Source: Paragonimus skrjabini miyazakii
Lineage: Eukaryota; Platyhelminthes; Trematoda; Plagiorchiida; Troglotrematidae
Assembly (NCBI GenBank): GCA_014338405.1
Contig: JTDE01000940.1
Span: 62,001 to 126,000 of the forward strand
Direction: 5' to 3'
Length of the DNA: 64,000 bases
Position numbers and translations under genes: made by a program. This document shows positions 43,101 through 55,100 of the stretch, piece by piece. The notes below the pieces were generated by a model. The model was not told the origin of the DNA. It was given only the letters and a program-made list of their open reading frames with translations, and did not search any database. Position 1 is the first letter of the stretch, and every line of letters begins with the position of its first letter.

Positions 43101-46100
43101 TCGAACCCAACTGAACCTGGAGAAGGTTGTTCGGGTATATTGCGCAACAAACATCGAAGGCTCCTCCGGTTCGCGGAGGCGGTAGCAATTAGCAAATGGA
43201 AGCCGCCTCTCTGCGTGCAGAAAGACTTGTGCGTCAGTACCAAATTGCCCTGATAACTGATGTTTATGAATGTGTGTGAGTGTGTGTGTGTTTGTGTGGT
43301 TGTTGATTTTGTGATTAAGCTTCACAATGCTCACTGCATTTTGCTACGCAAACCCAGATTGCAGTATGTACCTGATGAGATGTAGCGAAATGTGCTCGAG
43401 AGATACATTGCACACAAAGCTGTTTCTGGCTTCTCTGTCCAACTTCGTGACGTAAAAGGTTTGCTTCAACTTTATGTAACTCAGGCCAACATAAAATAAT
43501 AGTTTCTGTGTGATATGTAGATTATTGTGAGAAGAATTTCTATCCAATTATGTTCAACAACTGTTGCAAAGTTTTCTGTCCGGAAAGAGATTTATATCAT
43601 GGCGCTCAGGAAAAGCGTGGCGCCTGTAGTTTGTTTGAATTTACCCCAGCTGAATCTTCCGAAACGATCCTTTTGAGCAGGAGATATGTTTTGTAGTGTT
43701 AAATTAATAACTAGTAAGAGTCTTGACACATACAAACTAGAGCAAGAGTTTTATCTTCGATATCGACCAAGCTCTAAAGTGAACGAAAATCAATCGTAGG
43801 AAATTGTTTTTAAACCGAACCAGTCGGTGGGTTTGAATGGGTTAAACACGTGAACTTTTTAATTTCCATGCAATCTATCAGAGTTCTGGTACTTTGAAGT
43901 TTCATGTGTAATCCATATCCGAAATACATCTGAGCAAACCACTTGAGTTCATTTAGATGATGAATCTCCAAAAGTCGATCTATAAGATTGCTCAACTTCT
44001 TTCTAACATCTCTGGTCTTTTCAAGCACACCGCACTCAACTTTGGGTTTAAAATACCGGTATTTACTACAAACCGTGACCACCAAAATAGAAACGGAATA
44101 TTTGTACTGATAAAATTTCACTGTGAAACACAGAAAAACAGCGGTAACAACAGCTTGAGTCTATCCTCAGTCTTCCTGAAGATCCCGAGCGGCTAATTCC
44201 AGATTGAACTCCTATTTATATGACGGTCTTTATACCTGATGTAAGTCATACAGGGTTATCTTTGCATGGTTTCCGGGGAAATTTACCCTAAATATTTTCT
44301 GAGGACTTTCACTAAAACATCAAGACGGCTGGTAAAACACATTTATTTCTTCGAAACAAAAGTGGCAGTTTTGTGTCATGTTATAAGGTTTCGGAGTTTT
44401 ATCTTACTAAAGAATGACTCGAATTTGCACCAGTAACGCAATGACTGGCAAAACATTACTCCCAATACCATAAGGAGAAGACCTATATGTCGTTCCATTC
44501 CGTGTTTGCAGGTACTTTCCACCTCATAACTTTTCACCTGTCGTCAGACGCTGTATCAAAGCAATGTAGTATTTTACTGAAGTCTTGCTAATACATTATC
44601 CATATTTCGGTAATCTGTTTAGTTACCTTCCCAATGAAATATGACAACATTCTATCGATAGGTCCGCAGGACCTTGACTTAAGTCGATTATAAATTGTTT
44701 GGAATTTGTTCACCATTGTGAAAAATATTAGTTCTCAGCTCCTGGTAAGCAAACGGAGGAAAGTAGCCTAGTGTGTTTTAGTGGAATAGTGTTCAGCTTT
44801 AAAATGATTCCTTTGTTCGGTGAACTTGAATTAGATAATCCGAGGACGCAACTCAGGTTGAAATGCCAACGGTAAACCTGCTTTTATTACCGAAACTCAT
44901 CGCTGTCGGTACACTCAGAGCTGGCCTTGCTTAGCCAACAACAAAGTTTACCTTGTTTTAATATGATTCGCCGGCATATGTAGAGGTTTATGAGACCTAC
45001 AAATTACACACTCCGGTTCATCAGACGTCAATTTTGCAAACTGCTGTTTTCGGTAATTCTCATCAGGCTATTACAATTACATAGAGCAAGTGCGAATTAT
45101 ATGTGAAAATTATAACGTGTCAAATAGGTCATCAAAAAATCAACGGCCGAGGCTATTGCTATCAGACTCCACAACCCCTGCCTATGTGCCCAAAAATAAT
45201 CCGTACAAACTCTCCACCTCCCCTGGCCAATCATTCCACATCCACTTGAAACCTGCGCAAGCGTGAACCACTCGACACTGATGAACGCATGTCTGATGAC
45301 AGGCCCGTGTAACACTCCAACACATTCATCAACATTCCCACCCTCCCCCAGTAGACTGTGACCCGTACCACTCCTGTGATTTTTTGATGACCTATTTGAC
45401 ACGTTATAATTTTCATATATAGTTCGCACTTACCCTATGTAATTGTAATAGCTTGATAAGAATTACCGAAAACAGCTGTTTGCAAAATTGACTTCTTATG
45501 AATTCTACGAGAATCTGGAGAGGATTGAAACACTCCAGTTCGTCCAAATTCAACTGGTTGGAAATTAAGTTCCAGCCCTCTTCAACTTTGCTTAAAGTTG
45601 CAGAACTTGTTATCACACTAGTAGGAATGGTCTCGGTCTACTGACTGTTTTGAATGGCAGTAGCTGTTCATTCAGTTCATTACAAGAGAAGCAGGCCCAA
45701 CAAGTTCACGCTTGTGCTTTCACCTTTCCAGGTGACAACTACTCTCACCACTGGCTAGTTTTCTTAGTGGTGACGTGATATAATATTTGTACATGTCGCG
45801 CATTATACATAAGTGGTTTATGGCCGCACCGGTGAACCTATAATTATGTTTTAATCGGTTTTATTGAACTTTCATGACACCAAACAACCATCAAACTATT
45901 TTTGATGTGCTACCGGAGTGTGACATAAAGAAGTTGAAAACTAAAATTATAAGTTAACTTTGTTTGACCTTCCCTAAACTAGTAAAATGTTTGACATACA
46001 TGTAGCCAATGGTAAATAATTTCATCGCACAGAAAATTAGAAGATTTGGTTAAGATACACCGTAAATATGTGTGCAATTTCTCTAAATTTATTCTGCATA

Positions 46101-49100
46101 CTTCTGTTGTCTATGGATTACAGCATAATTCAGCTTTGCATGCGATGGGCTTTCAGTCCCTTATTCATGATTCAGTTCATCAATTTCCATGAAACATCCT
46201 GCTTGTCCTTAGTTTGTTGAATATATTATTACACCATCTGGAAAGATGTAATGTACTAAGCTTTTTAGGCCTTGTGGTTTAACTGTATAGTAAAATTATC
46301 GTTAAACGCAGAGCAACTGGTTCGTCGTACCTCACACTGTGCTGACAATGCATTTATGTGAGCCGCATATTTTTGCAACGCACAACGAAGCATTTTGGCC
46401 AGACCAAAAATTACCCCTTACTCGAAACAAGATTAAATGTCAGTTAACATTTTTAACAATATTTGATCTTCTCCCATTAATGATATCACTGTTCATTATA
46501 TATCCACCCATTCTCACTGATATTTTTGTATGAATCAAGGCACCCTTATAATTTAACTATATTAGGTTGGGAGCACAAGTTTCAGTGGACCAAGTGGAGA
46601 ACCATTTTCGAGGCTCAGCCAGCCAAACGTTCAAAATGAACAGCTCATTGTTTCCGAAACACCTACGTGCGCCTATTTTTCAACGGAGGACGACAGTTGC
46701 ACGTTATATCCAACACATTCAACTGTACAACCATCGGTAAAGCAAACACGGCGAAAGCGAGCCCCGCGTGTACAAAAGCGAAACAAATCACAAAGATTCC
46801 GAAATCGTTCTGATTCCGATTCACCAGATCCAAGTGGTTACAATTTTGAACGCAGAAAATCCTACGCCTTGTTACACAATATTCCTTTGAAAATGAAACA
46901 TAAAAACAAATCGAAAAGAATCAATCAGGTTTGTAAATACTTCTTTATTTATTATAGAAACGCAGTATTTGTTATCTGGCTATTTTTTGTGTCCCATCAA
47001 CAAATCCAGCAGATGCTAAATGTTGTCCATTCCTCGCATTCGTTTTCCATTTTTGTCAAGTTCATTCAATGTAAGTGACGTGGTTCATAAAACTGCATTA
47101 TGTATATGGATTCTGTTTAACATTACTTTTCAGTCTTATAACTCCACGTGTTACGGACATGAAATAAATGACCTATAAATGCCAAGTTTCGGTGGTGGCA
47201 AAGTAGAAGTCATTCCGATTAATTTCACATTGCACATGATAACAAAGTTTCAACCAGCAAAACAAACCATTTTTTGTGAAATACTCAGCAACTCACTGAT
47301 GTGTTTCAATATGAGTGAAACTTGAGTCTGGTTTAGCTTCAAAAGGCTGTTCAGCCAGGAATCTTATATCATCATGATAGGCGTACCCAGATATAAATGG
47401 TATTAAACTCGAAACAATTTACTTCCTCAGATTGCAATAGATAACAGATAGCACCTGAAGCCACTTCGGGTCGGGAGCTTAATTTTGCTTTGTCCAGCCC
47501 ATATAGAAAACGGGGCAGCTTAACTCGCATCCAAGCCAATCCTGGATGTTGTTGACAGATGTGTGAATCTGGCGAACACGCCAAGTCAAGCTCTGTTTTA
47601 AATAATTCAACAAATCAAGTTCAATTAACAACAACGGGCAGATCATTACGCTACAAACAACTCTCTGTGGTCACATCCACCCTAATCCTACACCGTTTAA
47701 TATCTGGCTTAATCTGTGCCGCATCGGCTTACAGGTAGATTGATTAACTGCCATAAGCCCTGATAACATTCAGTCCATTGAAACCGTACGAATATCCGTG
47801 TAAGACGAAAGAATATTTGGGTGCTATCTATACGATCGACAAGCCTCGTGGATAACCTGACCAAATCAAACTCCACTAGAGAAGGAGAAAGAGAAGACCG
47901 ATCAACGAAAATACAATATACCGGCGGCCAACCAGGAAGAAAGCTAAACTGGTATGTGTTTGACCTATTATGATTTTAGATGAAGCAGAGAGCAAGGTCA
48001 TGAACAGGTTAAATATAAAAAAGAAGACAGAAAGAAGGACTGATCATAAACGGCGATAATTTCGTGATGAAAAATAGTGTCTGTGAATACCAAGTGGTCA
48101 GTAACCTGCATCGCATTCAAAATTCCAACACGTGAACGGTGCACATGGCTTGTTTCGTGTCGATAAACGCCATTTTTGAGGAAAAAATAGATTCCCACAA
48201 AAGAAATTAGCTTCGGAGAATTCAGTGATTTGATATAAATGTCTGTCTGATATGTCAAAACGCGATCAAGAGGTAGCTGTTAGTGAGGGACTGGAAGCCA
48301 TGCGATAAACTCACTTGCTGCAGTTGTTTATCTCCGATCGGTTGGAATTTTTGAGACTAATCTCATAAAACCAGTATTTACTTGATATAATGTCTAAAGA
48401 TGAATTGGAAACTGTGAAATGTTTTGCATTTTTAAAGAACTTTTTTTCGGCCTTGTATGTTCCCGTCTACCCAGGTTTAATGGGAAGTAAATTCAAACCT
48501 AAAGCGCGCACCTTGCCGGCCGAAGTCACAGTAAACAGGATTATTGGCTTTTGATCACCAAACTCGTTCATATAAGTTGGTTATTGCATACGATGACATC
48601 ACTAAACGAGACGATACTATTAGTACTTTTCAGTTCAGAGGAGTATATTCACCAAAGCTTTGTCTTTTGCAAGAGTCCCGCATTGTATAAAAGTGCACTA
48701 CAACGAACAACCACACTCAGTGCAGACGTGGGTGGTCCTGAAAAATTGTACGAGTCGGAGGTTATCTCGATTTCGAGTACTGATTTTTTGAATTCCCTAG
48801 GCAAACCGGTGGGGGTATTTGGGCGTGAACTTCGAGATAGTCATTGCCAATGCTTGCCTTGAAACCATACACGCTTTGCCAAGGCTCTGATTACCTTCCC
48901 ATAAAAATATACGTAGACTAATATCACAAAATAGAACTGAGAAAACACTCTGTTTCATAAACTTCCATATGGATTTCTCTGTTTGATATGACAGGGCATG
49001 AGAACAACTGACGACGCTCACTTAACCAACAGATATACTCTATCGATGGTCACATCAATATGCATTGTTTTAAGTGGAATTGCGGCTACATGCTTGCATT

Positions 49101-52100
49101 TGGCAAAATGAGATTGAAATGCACTGGGCTGCGAATAAGACAACCATTTTGTTGTAACGATCTCACCGGAGACACCTTGTATAACGAGACTTCAATCCAC
49201 GGAATGGAGTTGAAACTAGTAAAGTATTGATAATGAGTAGTAGGGGAGTTTTATTTTCCAAATTCATGGAACGACACTCACATTTGATTACAGCTGTCGC
49301 ACTCTCATATACATTCCAGTCGGCCGCTTTCGAAAAGCAGCACTAAACTCGAGTTTTGCCCTCATTAGAGCTCGTCAGTAGTGCATATTCACGCCATAGC
49401 CAGGACTAGGACTCCGGCCGTGCTCTCATGAGGCAACCGTGTTGACCACTGTGCTAGTGGCCTTTTATTAAGCGCTACCGAATTATTAACTGTGATCACT
49501 GAGCCACTTTCGCTTGTGAGTAATGATCAGGTTGCCCAATCGTCTTGAGGAGAGACACATTAACTGCCCTATTAGCTCCGAAGTTCTAATTTCGGCAGTG
49601 GCAAGGATACGCTTTACTGACGAACCATAATGAAAGCGAATCTCGAGTCCAGTGATCACTATCGAAAGGGGCTGATCGCAGAGTCTATTGGAATTCGATT
49701 GCTGCGATCATCTGTGAGTGGTGTTCAGTGTATATGATGGACCATTCCCTATTCAGCGATCGAATTTTTCTAATCGCAACAATTACAGGCTTATCGAAGT
49801 CGACTGACTAAACCACAGATGTACTCGGTCATGGAAGTTATTATTTTCATACATTATTCTAGTTCGACAAGCAACTCTTCGGCACACTCTGAATACACAA
49901 TAAACGAAGTAATCCTTGAAACCCTCAAAGATCGTGACGTTTACTCTCTTGTTTCCTTTCCCACTGAATCACTGTCACATTTATTGTTCTTACTGCACGT
50001 GATATTAACATTACGATAAGTATCCTTCACAAGGATCGGAGGCACTCAATGAATATTCACTGTCACATTAGGTTGACCAAACTTAAGTATCACCCCGAAT
50101 TTTTTAAGAATATGCAGGAAAGGTTGGGCCTCATTGATACCCTTTCCGTGTATACCAGTAGGTGAGATCGGTGTGGCGCAGAAGAAAAACGTGAATGCGC
50201 CAGTGAGGCTCTCTGTATGGCTAGCTAGAATAAGAAGAACTTCAGTTTGTTCAACAAGTGGTATAGTCAGTAACCATTTGGAACTGTAACAACATCGGGT
50301 TATCTTTGTCCATTTGATTAAACATGGCAGTTCTTTTTATATCACTGTAGATGCATAATCAATGTGAACTTTAACTAGACCACTTTTGTTCCCGGTACTC
50401 AGATGAGGCTTCGTTTGGTCACTGTGAAACGCTCATCTGTTTGCTTAAATGCATTCACGGTGCCTCAGGTGCTTGGCCGAAACCTAGCCTATATAAGGTG
50501 AACGAATAAATTTTCCACTCCTTGACAGGGTGTTTCGCAAAACAAATAACAACAGATAACTGTTTTCTTCAAAGTAGCTGAGTACTCCACATTCCCTTTT
50601 GTATCCTACCGTTAATGCATAGTCGTTCTGCTTTCAAGAAAGGGCACCTGTTGAACACCATCAAACAGGAGATCTGAAAATGTGTCCACTGTATAACAGG
50701 CGTTAATTTTCATGGGTTCTTCAGCTCAAACCTAATCACAAGCGGAAACCTCTTCGAGTGCTTGTTTTGTGTACCTGCGTAACGATCTTTGAGTAATTTT
50801 TAAGCAGTAATGAATCCTTAATCTCAAAGATATATTCCATCAATATCCACGCAGTAGGACTGACTTAAAGGATAAAAGTCACATCGAATAAATTTTACAC
50901 GCGCATAGTGATGGACTGGACAATTTTCAAAATAAATTTTCAAACGCGAAGATGAACGCAATCATCCGGGTTGTTCTTACACATATAATAACGAATAGGC
51001 TTCATAAAATAGAATGAAGTAGACGCGACACATCTACTGAACTTGAGACTGAAAGATGCAAGTGATGGTTTGGTCTGTATGAACTAACTTAGTTCGACGA
51101 CCAATACCATGAAGGTGATTTTGCTGTTCTCACGTGCTAACAGCATCCCAGTTTAAACGTGTAATGCGTTTGTATGGCTTTATCGATGAACGAAAGTATA
51201 AGCAGTGTTCTTTTATTCAGCGAAACATTTTTTGTGGGACTAGCGAAATTTTCTCTACAAAAGTCATTATACCCTCCATAACATCATTATAAATGAAATG
51301 TTAGTAGCAAAATAAAACTTCATTTGCATTTACGGTATACAGTCGAGAACATGTTTTAGTCTTTACAAACGTTTTTATCCGTTTACACCCGTGAAAGTCT
51401 TCCAACCAAGAACGATACAATAAACGAATGTAGGCGCTCACTTATAACATTTGTGTCTTGAGTATTTTTGATAAGTTTAAAGTTATTTTCTAAGTTAAAT
51501 GTGAACTGTTTCTCCGACTAATTTCATAGAATTTAGGAATCGTTTGGCAAGATGGCGTTTCAGCGAGTTTTTATTTGGCGATTTTAATTTAACCAAGGAG
51601 AACGAATGCACGTACGCATACAAATCAGGGTCATTATTGTATAGTACATACTCAGTTGGTATAGTAGAATAATCGCAATCTTTGATGTTCTTTTCCCTCC
51701 GTTTAAAGCAATTGAAAAATCTTAGTGGAAAGAAGGTTCCCGAATACAAGATGCAGCAGTTCAACAATCCAAAGTCAGTATTCCTGCACTACGGTCTATT
51801 TAGAATCGTTTGGGATCGAATTCTTTTACTATTCACTTTTTATATCGCATTTGTGGTTCCCTACAATGTGGCATTCGGACGTCCTTCAAGCCTGATCGAA
51901 ACACGTCGAATTATCTTTGATTTACTTGTGGAACTTTTGCTAATAGTTGGTAAGTTGGTGCTTGTAATTCTTCACTTCATTTGCTTACTGCGTTACAAAA
52001 TATCTTCAAAATTTTAACTTGTAAATTCACCTGAAACGCCAACACTTGTGCTATAATGTAATGTGTAATTTCCCACAATGAATAGCTAACTTAAATTGAC

Positions 52101-55100
52101 GTCGATCGGTGAGTAGGCGTAACTCTTGAAGAGATATCAGAATATAATTTTGGCTATTTTATGCAATTCACAAATGAAGATATTTCCAGTTTGCGTCAAG
52201 ACAATCATTTTCATGAGCACCCTACCGTCAGGTAGAAGCTCACTTCATCCAAACAAAGAACGGGTTTGATCTAGAAGTTTCTACATGTGTATAGTAATCA
52301 TTCGAAGGTGGCACTATTAAGCTTGTTTCAGGGAATGTCAAGAGTGGACATCGAATCCGTGACCACCAACGGACACTCCCTATTGTCAGCGTCAATGCTA
52401 AAGGCTGGATTTACATTCCAAGTTATCAGTTAGAAATTCGACAGGAACTTATCCGTTAGACTTTATAAGTTTCTGGTTATTTCAGTCTGCAACTACCGTC
52501 TGTAACTCATGAATGTCAATTTTATGGCCCATGTTAGTGGACTAGAATCACTATTTACTGCTTTTTAAAATATGTTTGCTATCCGACAGGCTCAAAATGA
52601 AACAGTACACCCACGCCTTACGTGGTTGGCTGACTGATAAAAGTGCACATCACAAACATCACATACCTACAATGCCCTGTACATTGTTGTCGCCAGTTGA
52701 CTATGCATTAAGGCAGATGGAACGCCCAGATTTTGTTTATTCGGACAATATCCCAGCTCAAGGCCGATAGATAAATCATCCTCGGTTGGACAAACATGAA
52801 CGTACTTCCGGGCTTACTCGGATGAGAAATCACCAAATGTTTTCCTGACACTGTGTAATTGTGATAATGAGCGGCAACATTTGTCGGACGGTAGAGACGG
52901 TTGTAGGCATCGTGATCGGGCAGATGGAAGTGGCGAACCGTGAAACGAAGGCTGCCGTTTTGTATCTTCTTCTCTGCCATATCACTGTTATACGTTCACA
53001 CAATAACGAAAACAGTCATAGTGAATGGTCAGTTTGGAAAGGCGCATATGAAAAACACACATTATGGTTTTGTCCGCGTTTGTCTGTTTTTAAAAAGGCG
53101 CATTTTTTGATCGCAAGATGGTGAACATAAGACTGAGGAATTCTCAAAGGTTTTGGCTGGAATAAATTGAACATCACATAAATCTGTACAGCTGTCAACG
53201 GCTAATCTTCAGAACATCAGGCGGTTAAATGTTACAAACTATTTTAACTTGAATAAGTGATCCTGATGACGGAGGTTTTTATGAAAATTGTTGGAATAAT
53301 AGGTGCGTTATCCTCCGATATGGCCAAACAATCTCTACCGCTCGTCGGTTAAATATGATAGTTCCGTTGTGTCAAGAGTGTGGGACCATCGTGGCGGCGG
53401 TCAAAATTTTACCCTCAAGTAGAAGCAGATTAGATTAAAAATTGCAGTGGAAAAATAATTAACATTACTAACAAGCTTTAACGAGAGTGAGAATCGAGCA
53501 ACTGTCCGCGTTTCGGTAACTGCTGCCGGGAAAGTATATCTGGGTATAAACATTGTCAACATTGTTGAAATTCAGAACCGGATGCTGTGATGTACACAAA
53601 AGCCCTATTGATTACTTGTGTTACTTCCAGATAATACAGTAGTAAGTACAGATATGTTCGGGTTTATTTCAAAATCTGGGTCACGGTTTTAACCACTGTG
53701 ATTCTATACCGCGATGATTTTTTAGTTAACGTATCGTCAAAAAACACAGCAAAATTCCTAGCGAACTACCAGAAGTAAAAAAAAGCAGAAAATTTCAGAA
53801 TGACCTGGCTGCAGAGAGGCTATTAATACGGATAATTTTTCATGTCCGAGATTACTAGCATGCAGCTGAGCGAGGGTGCATATCAGTCTCTTACTTTCGG
53901 GGTCTGTTATGATTCCACTAATTATTAACTTGAGTATCCATCGACTAACTTACCTTTGCGATGGACATTGCGTACGGCGGTATGCTTCAGTTTGGTGTAC
54001 GAAAGCAATGGTTAGACAGTGTAGAAGAGCCGTTTCGTTTGCCGAAAACCAGGGCCTCTACAAACCTATTTCCAGGTGATGTGGCGTTCAAAGCCCTCTT
54101 GAGAAAGGTAGAACAGTGGAAGCAATTTTGACGGAGCACCAAAAGCGTACATATATATTCCAAGTGGTTGAGTCAGGTCATTGCAACTGAACTCAAGGTC
54201 GGTCATGTGTGCATCGGGCTTCATATATCAAACAAAAGTGAGTTTGTGCAACCCAATAATAGGGCGGATTTGTGGATAAACTGTCAGCAAACCGTGTTCA
54301 CACAAATCCCTATGCAACAACGCTGTATGTCGAAGAGATCATGCTAATCAGACAGCTTTGTTTCAAGCTGCCTGATATTCACAAAAATATTCAGAATCAC
54401 ACTTATAAGTACCAAATAAACCATCAAGCATGGTTTATAATTAGTCAGCAGAGCAACCCGGGAGAGTCACTCATTATGCACTAACAACTTCAATCAGATT
54501 CTCAACCAGCAAAACTTGCTCACTGAGTGCCTTGGTGTTCCTTCTAGCATGTGAACTAGGGAAATGTTAGAGGTCAATTGTGTCTGATGAACGTCGTCGG
54601 GAATGGGAAACCTCATAAGTATAAACACAGTTTCCACAAGTTAATAGTAATCTAGCAAGGCAGTGAGGATAGACGAAACAGATATTGATCGTGTCAAATA
54701 CATTCAGACTTGATTCAATCATTTATCTACCAGTCAGCCTACTCAGATTGAGTAGATCCAAACATGATGTGATTCAGTAGTGGATGGACCACCCGGTGTC
54801 TTAGCGTAAAGACGTGTATTTTTTAATTTCAAATCAAAGAATCTACCTAATCCAGATTGAATTATTAAATTCAAGATCGGGAGCTATCTGACTTGGAGCC
54901 AGGGAATAACTTCAAACCGGCAGTTTAAAAGCTGTTTAAATTTGTACACCAGTTTCAATGAAAGCGAAAGAAGATTTATGCGAGTCCCAAGAAATATTGA
55001 TGACGAACTAGACCAACTCCACTATATTCCTCATGCCGGTTATCCCTTGTGCGTTGCCGGTGTTCAGAATTGCCATCAAAAGTAACTCCACGCTGGTTAA

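Larger units (their letters stand above)
39819..46565 (+). other. intron 4 (6.7 kb)
   Basis: Phase-0 intron beginning GTAAGT. It hosts a Penelope-like retroelement remnant with inverted terminal repeats and a foldback element, listed separately. Apart from these, only unrecognised short frames are seen. Confidence 0.7.
46929..51708 (+). other. intron 5 (4.8 kb)
   Basis: Phase-0 intron starting GTTTGT and ending with a good pyrimidine tract (TTCTTTTCCCTCCGTTTAAAG). It contains the head-to-head SINE pair near 49.3-49.7 kb. Other short frames are not recognisable. Confidence 0.8.

Noticed and set aside
43265..43310. GT-rich tract after the Penelope remnant
   Set aside because: Short and imperfect GT repeat. 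It may be the simple-sequence tail of the element, but nothing specific can be said.
45097..45429. 110-codon minus-strand frame over the foldback element
   Set aside because: It runs from one inverted arm across the spacer into the other arm, and no transposase motif can be seen. Treated as accidental.
46586..46928. Alternative start of exon 5 after the TTTCAG at 46580-46585
   Set aside because: It is a better consensus acceptor than the one at 46564-46565, but it leaves one unmatched base against the phase-0 end of exon 4 and would shift the frame.
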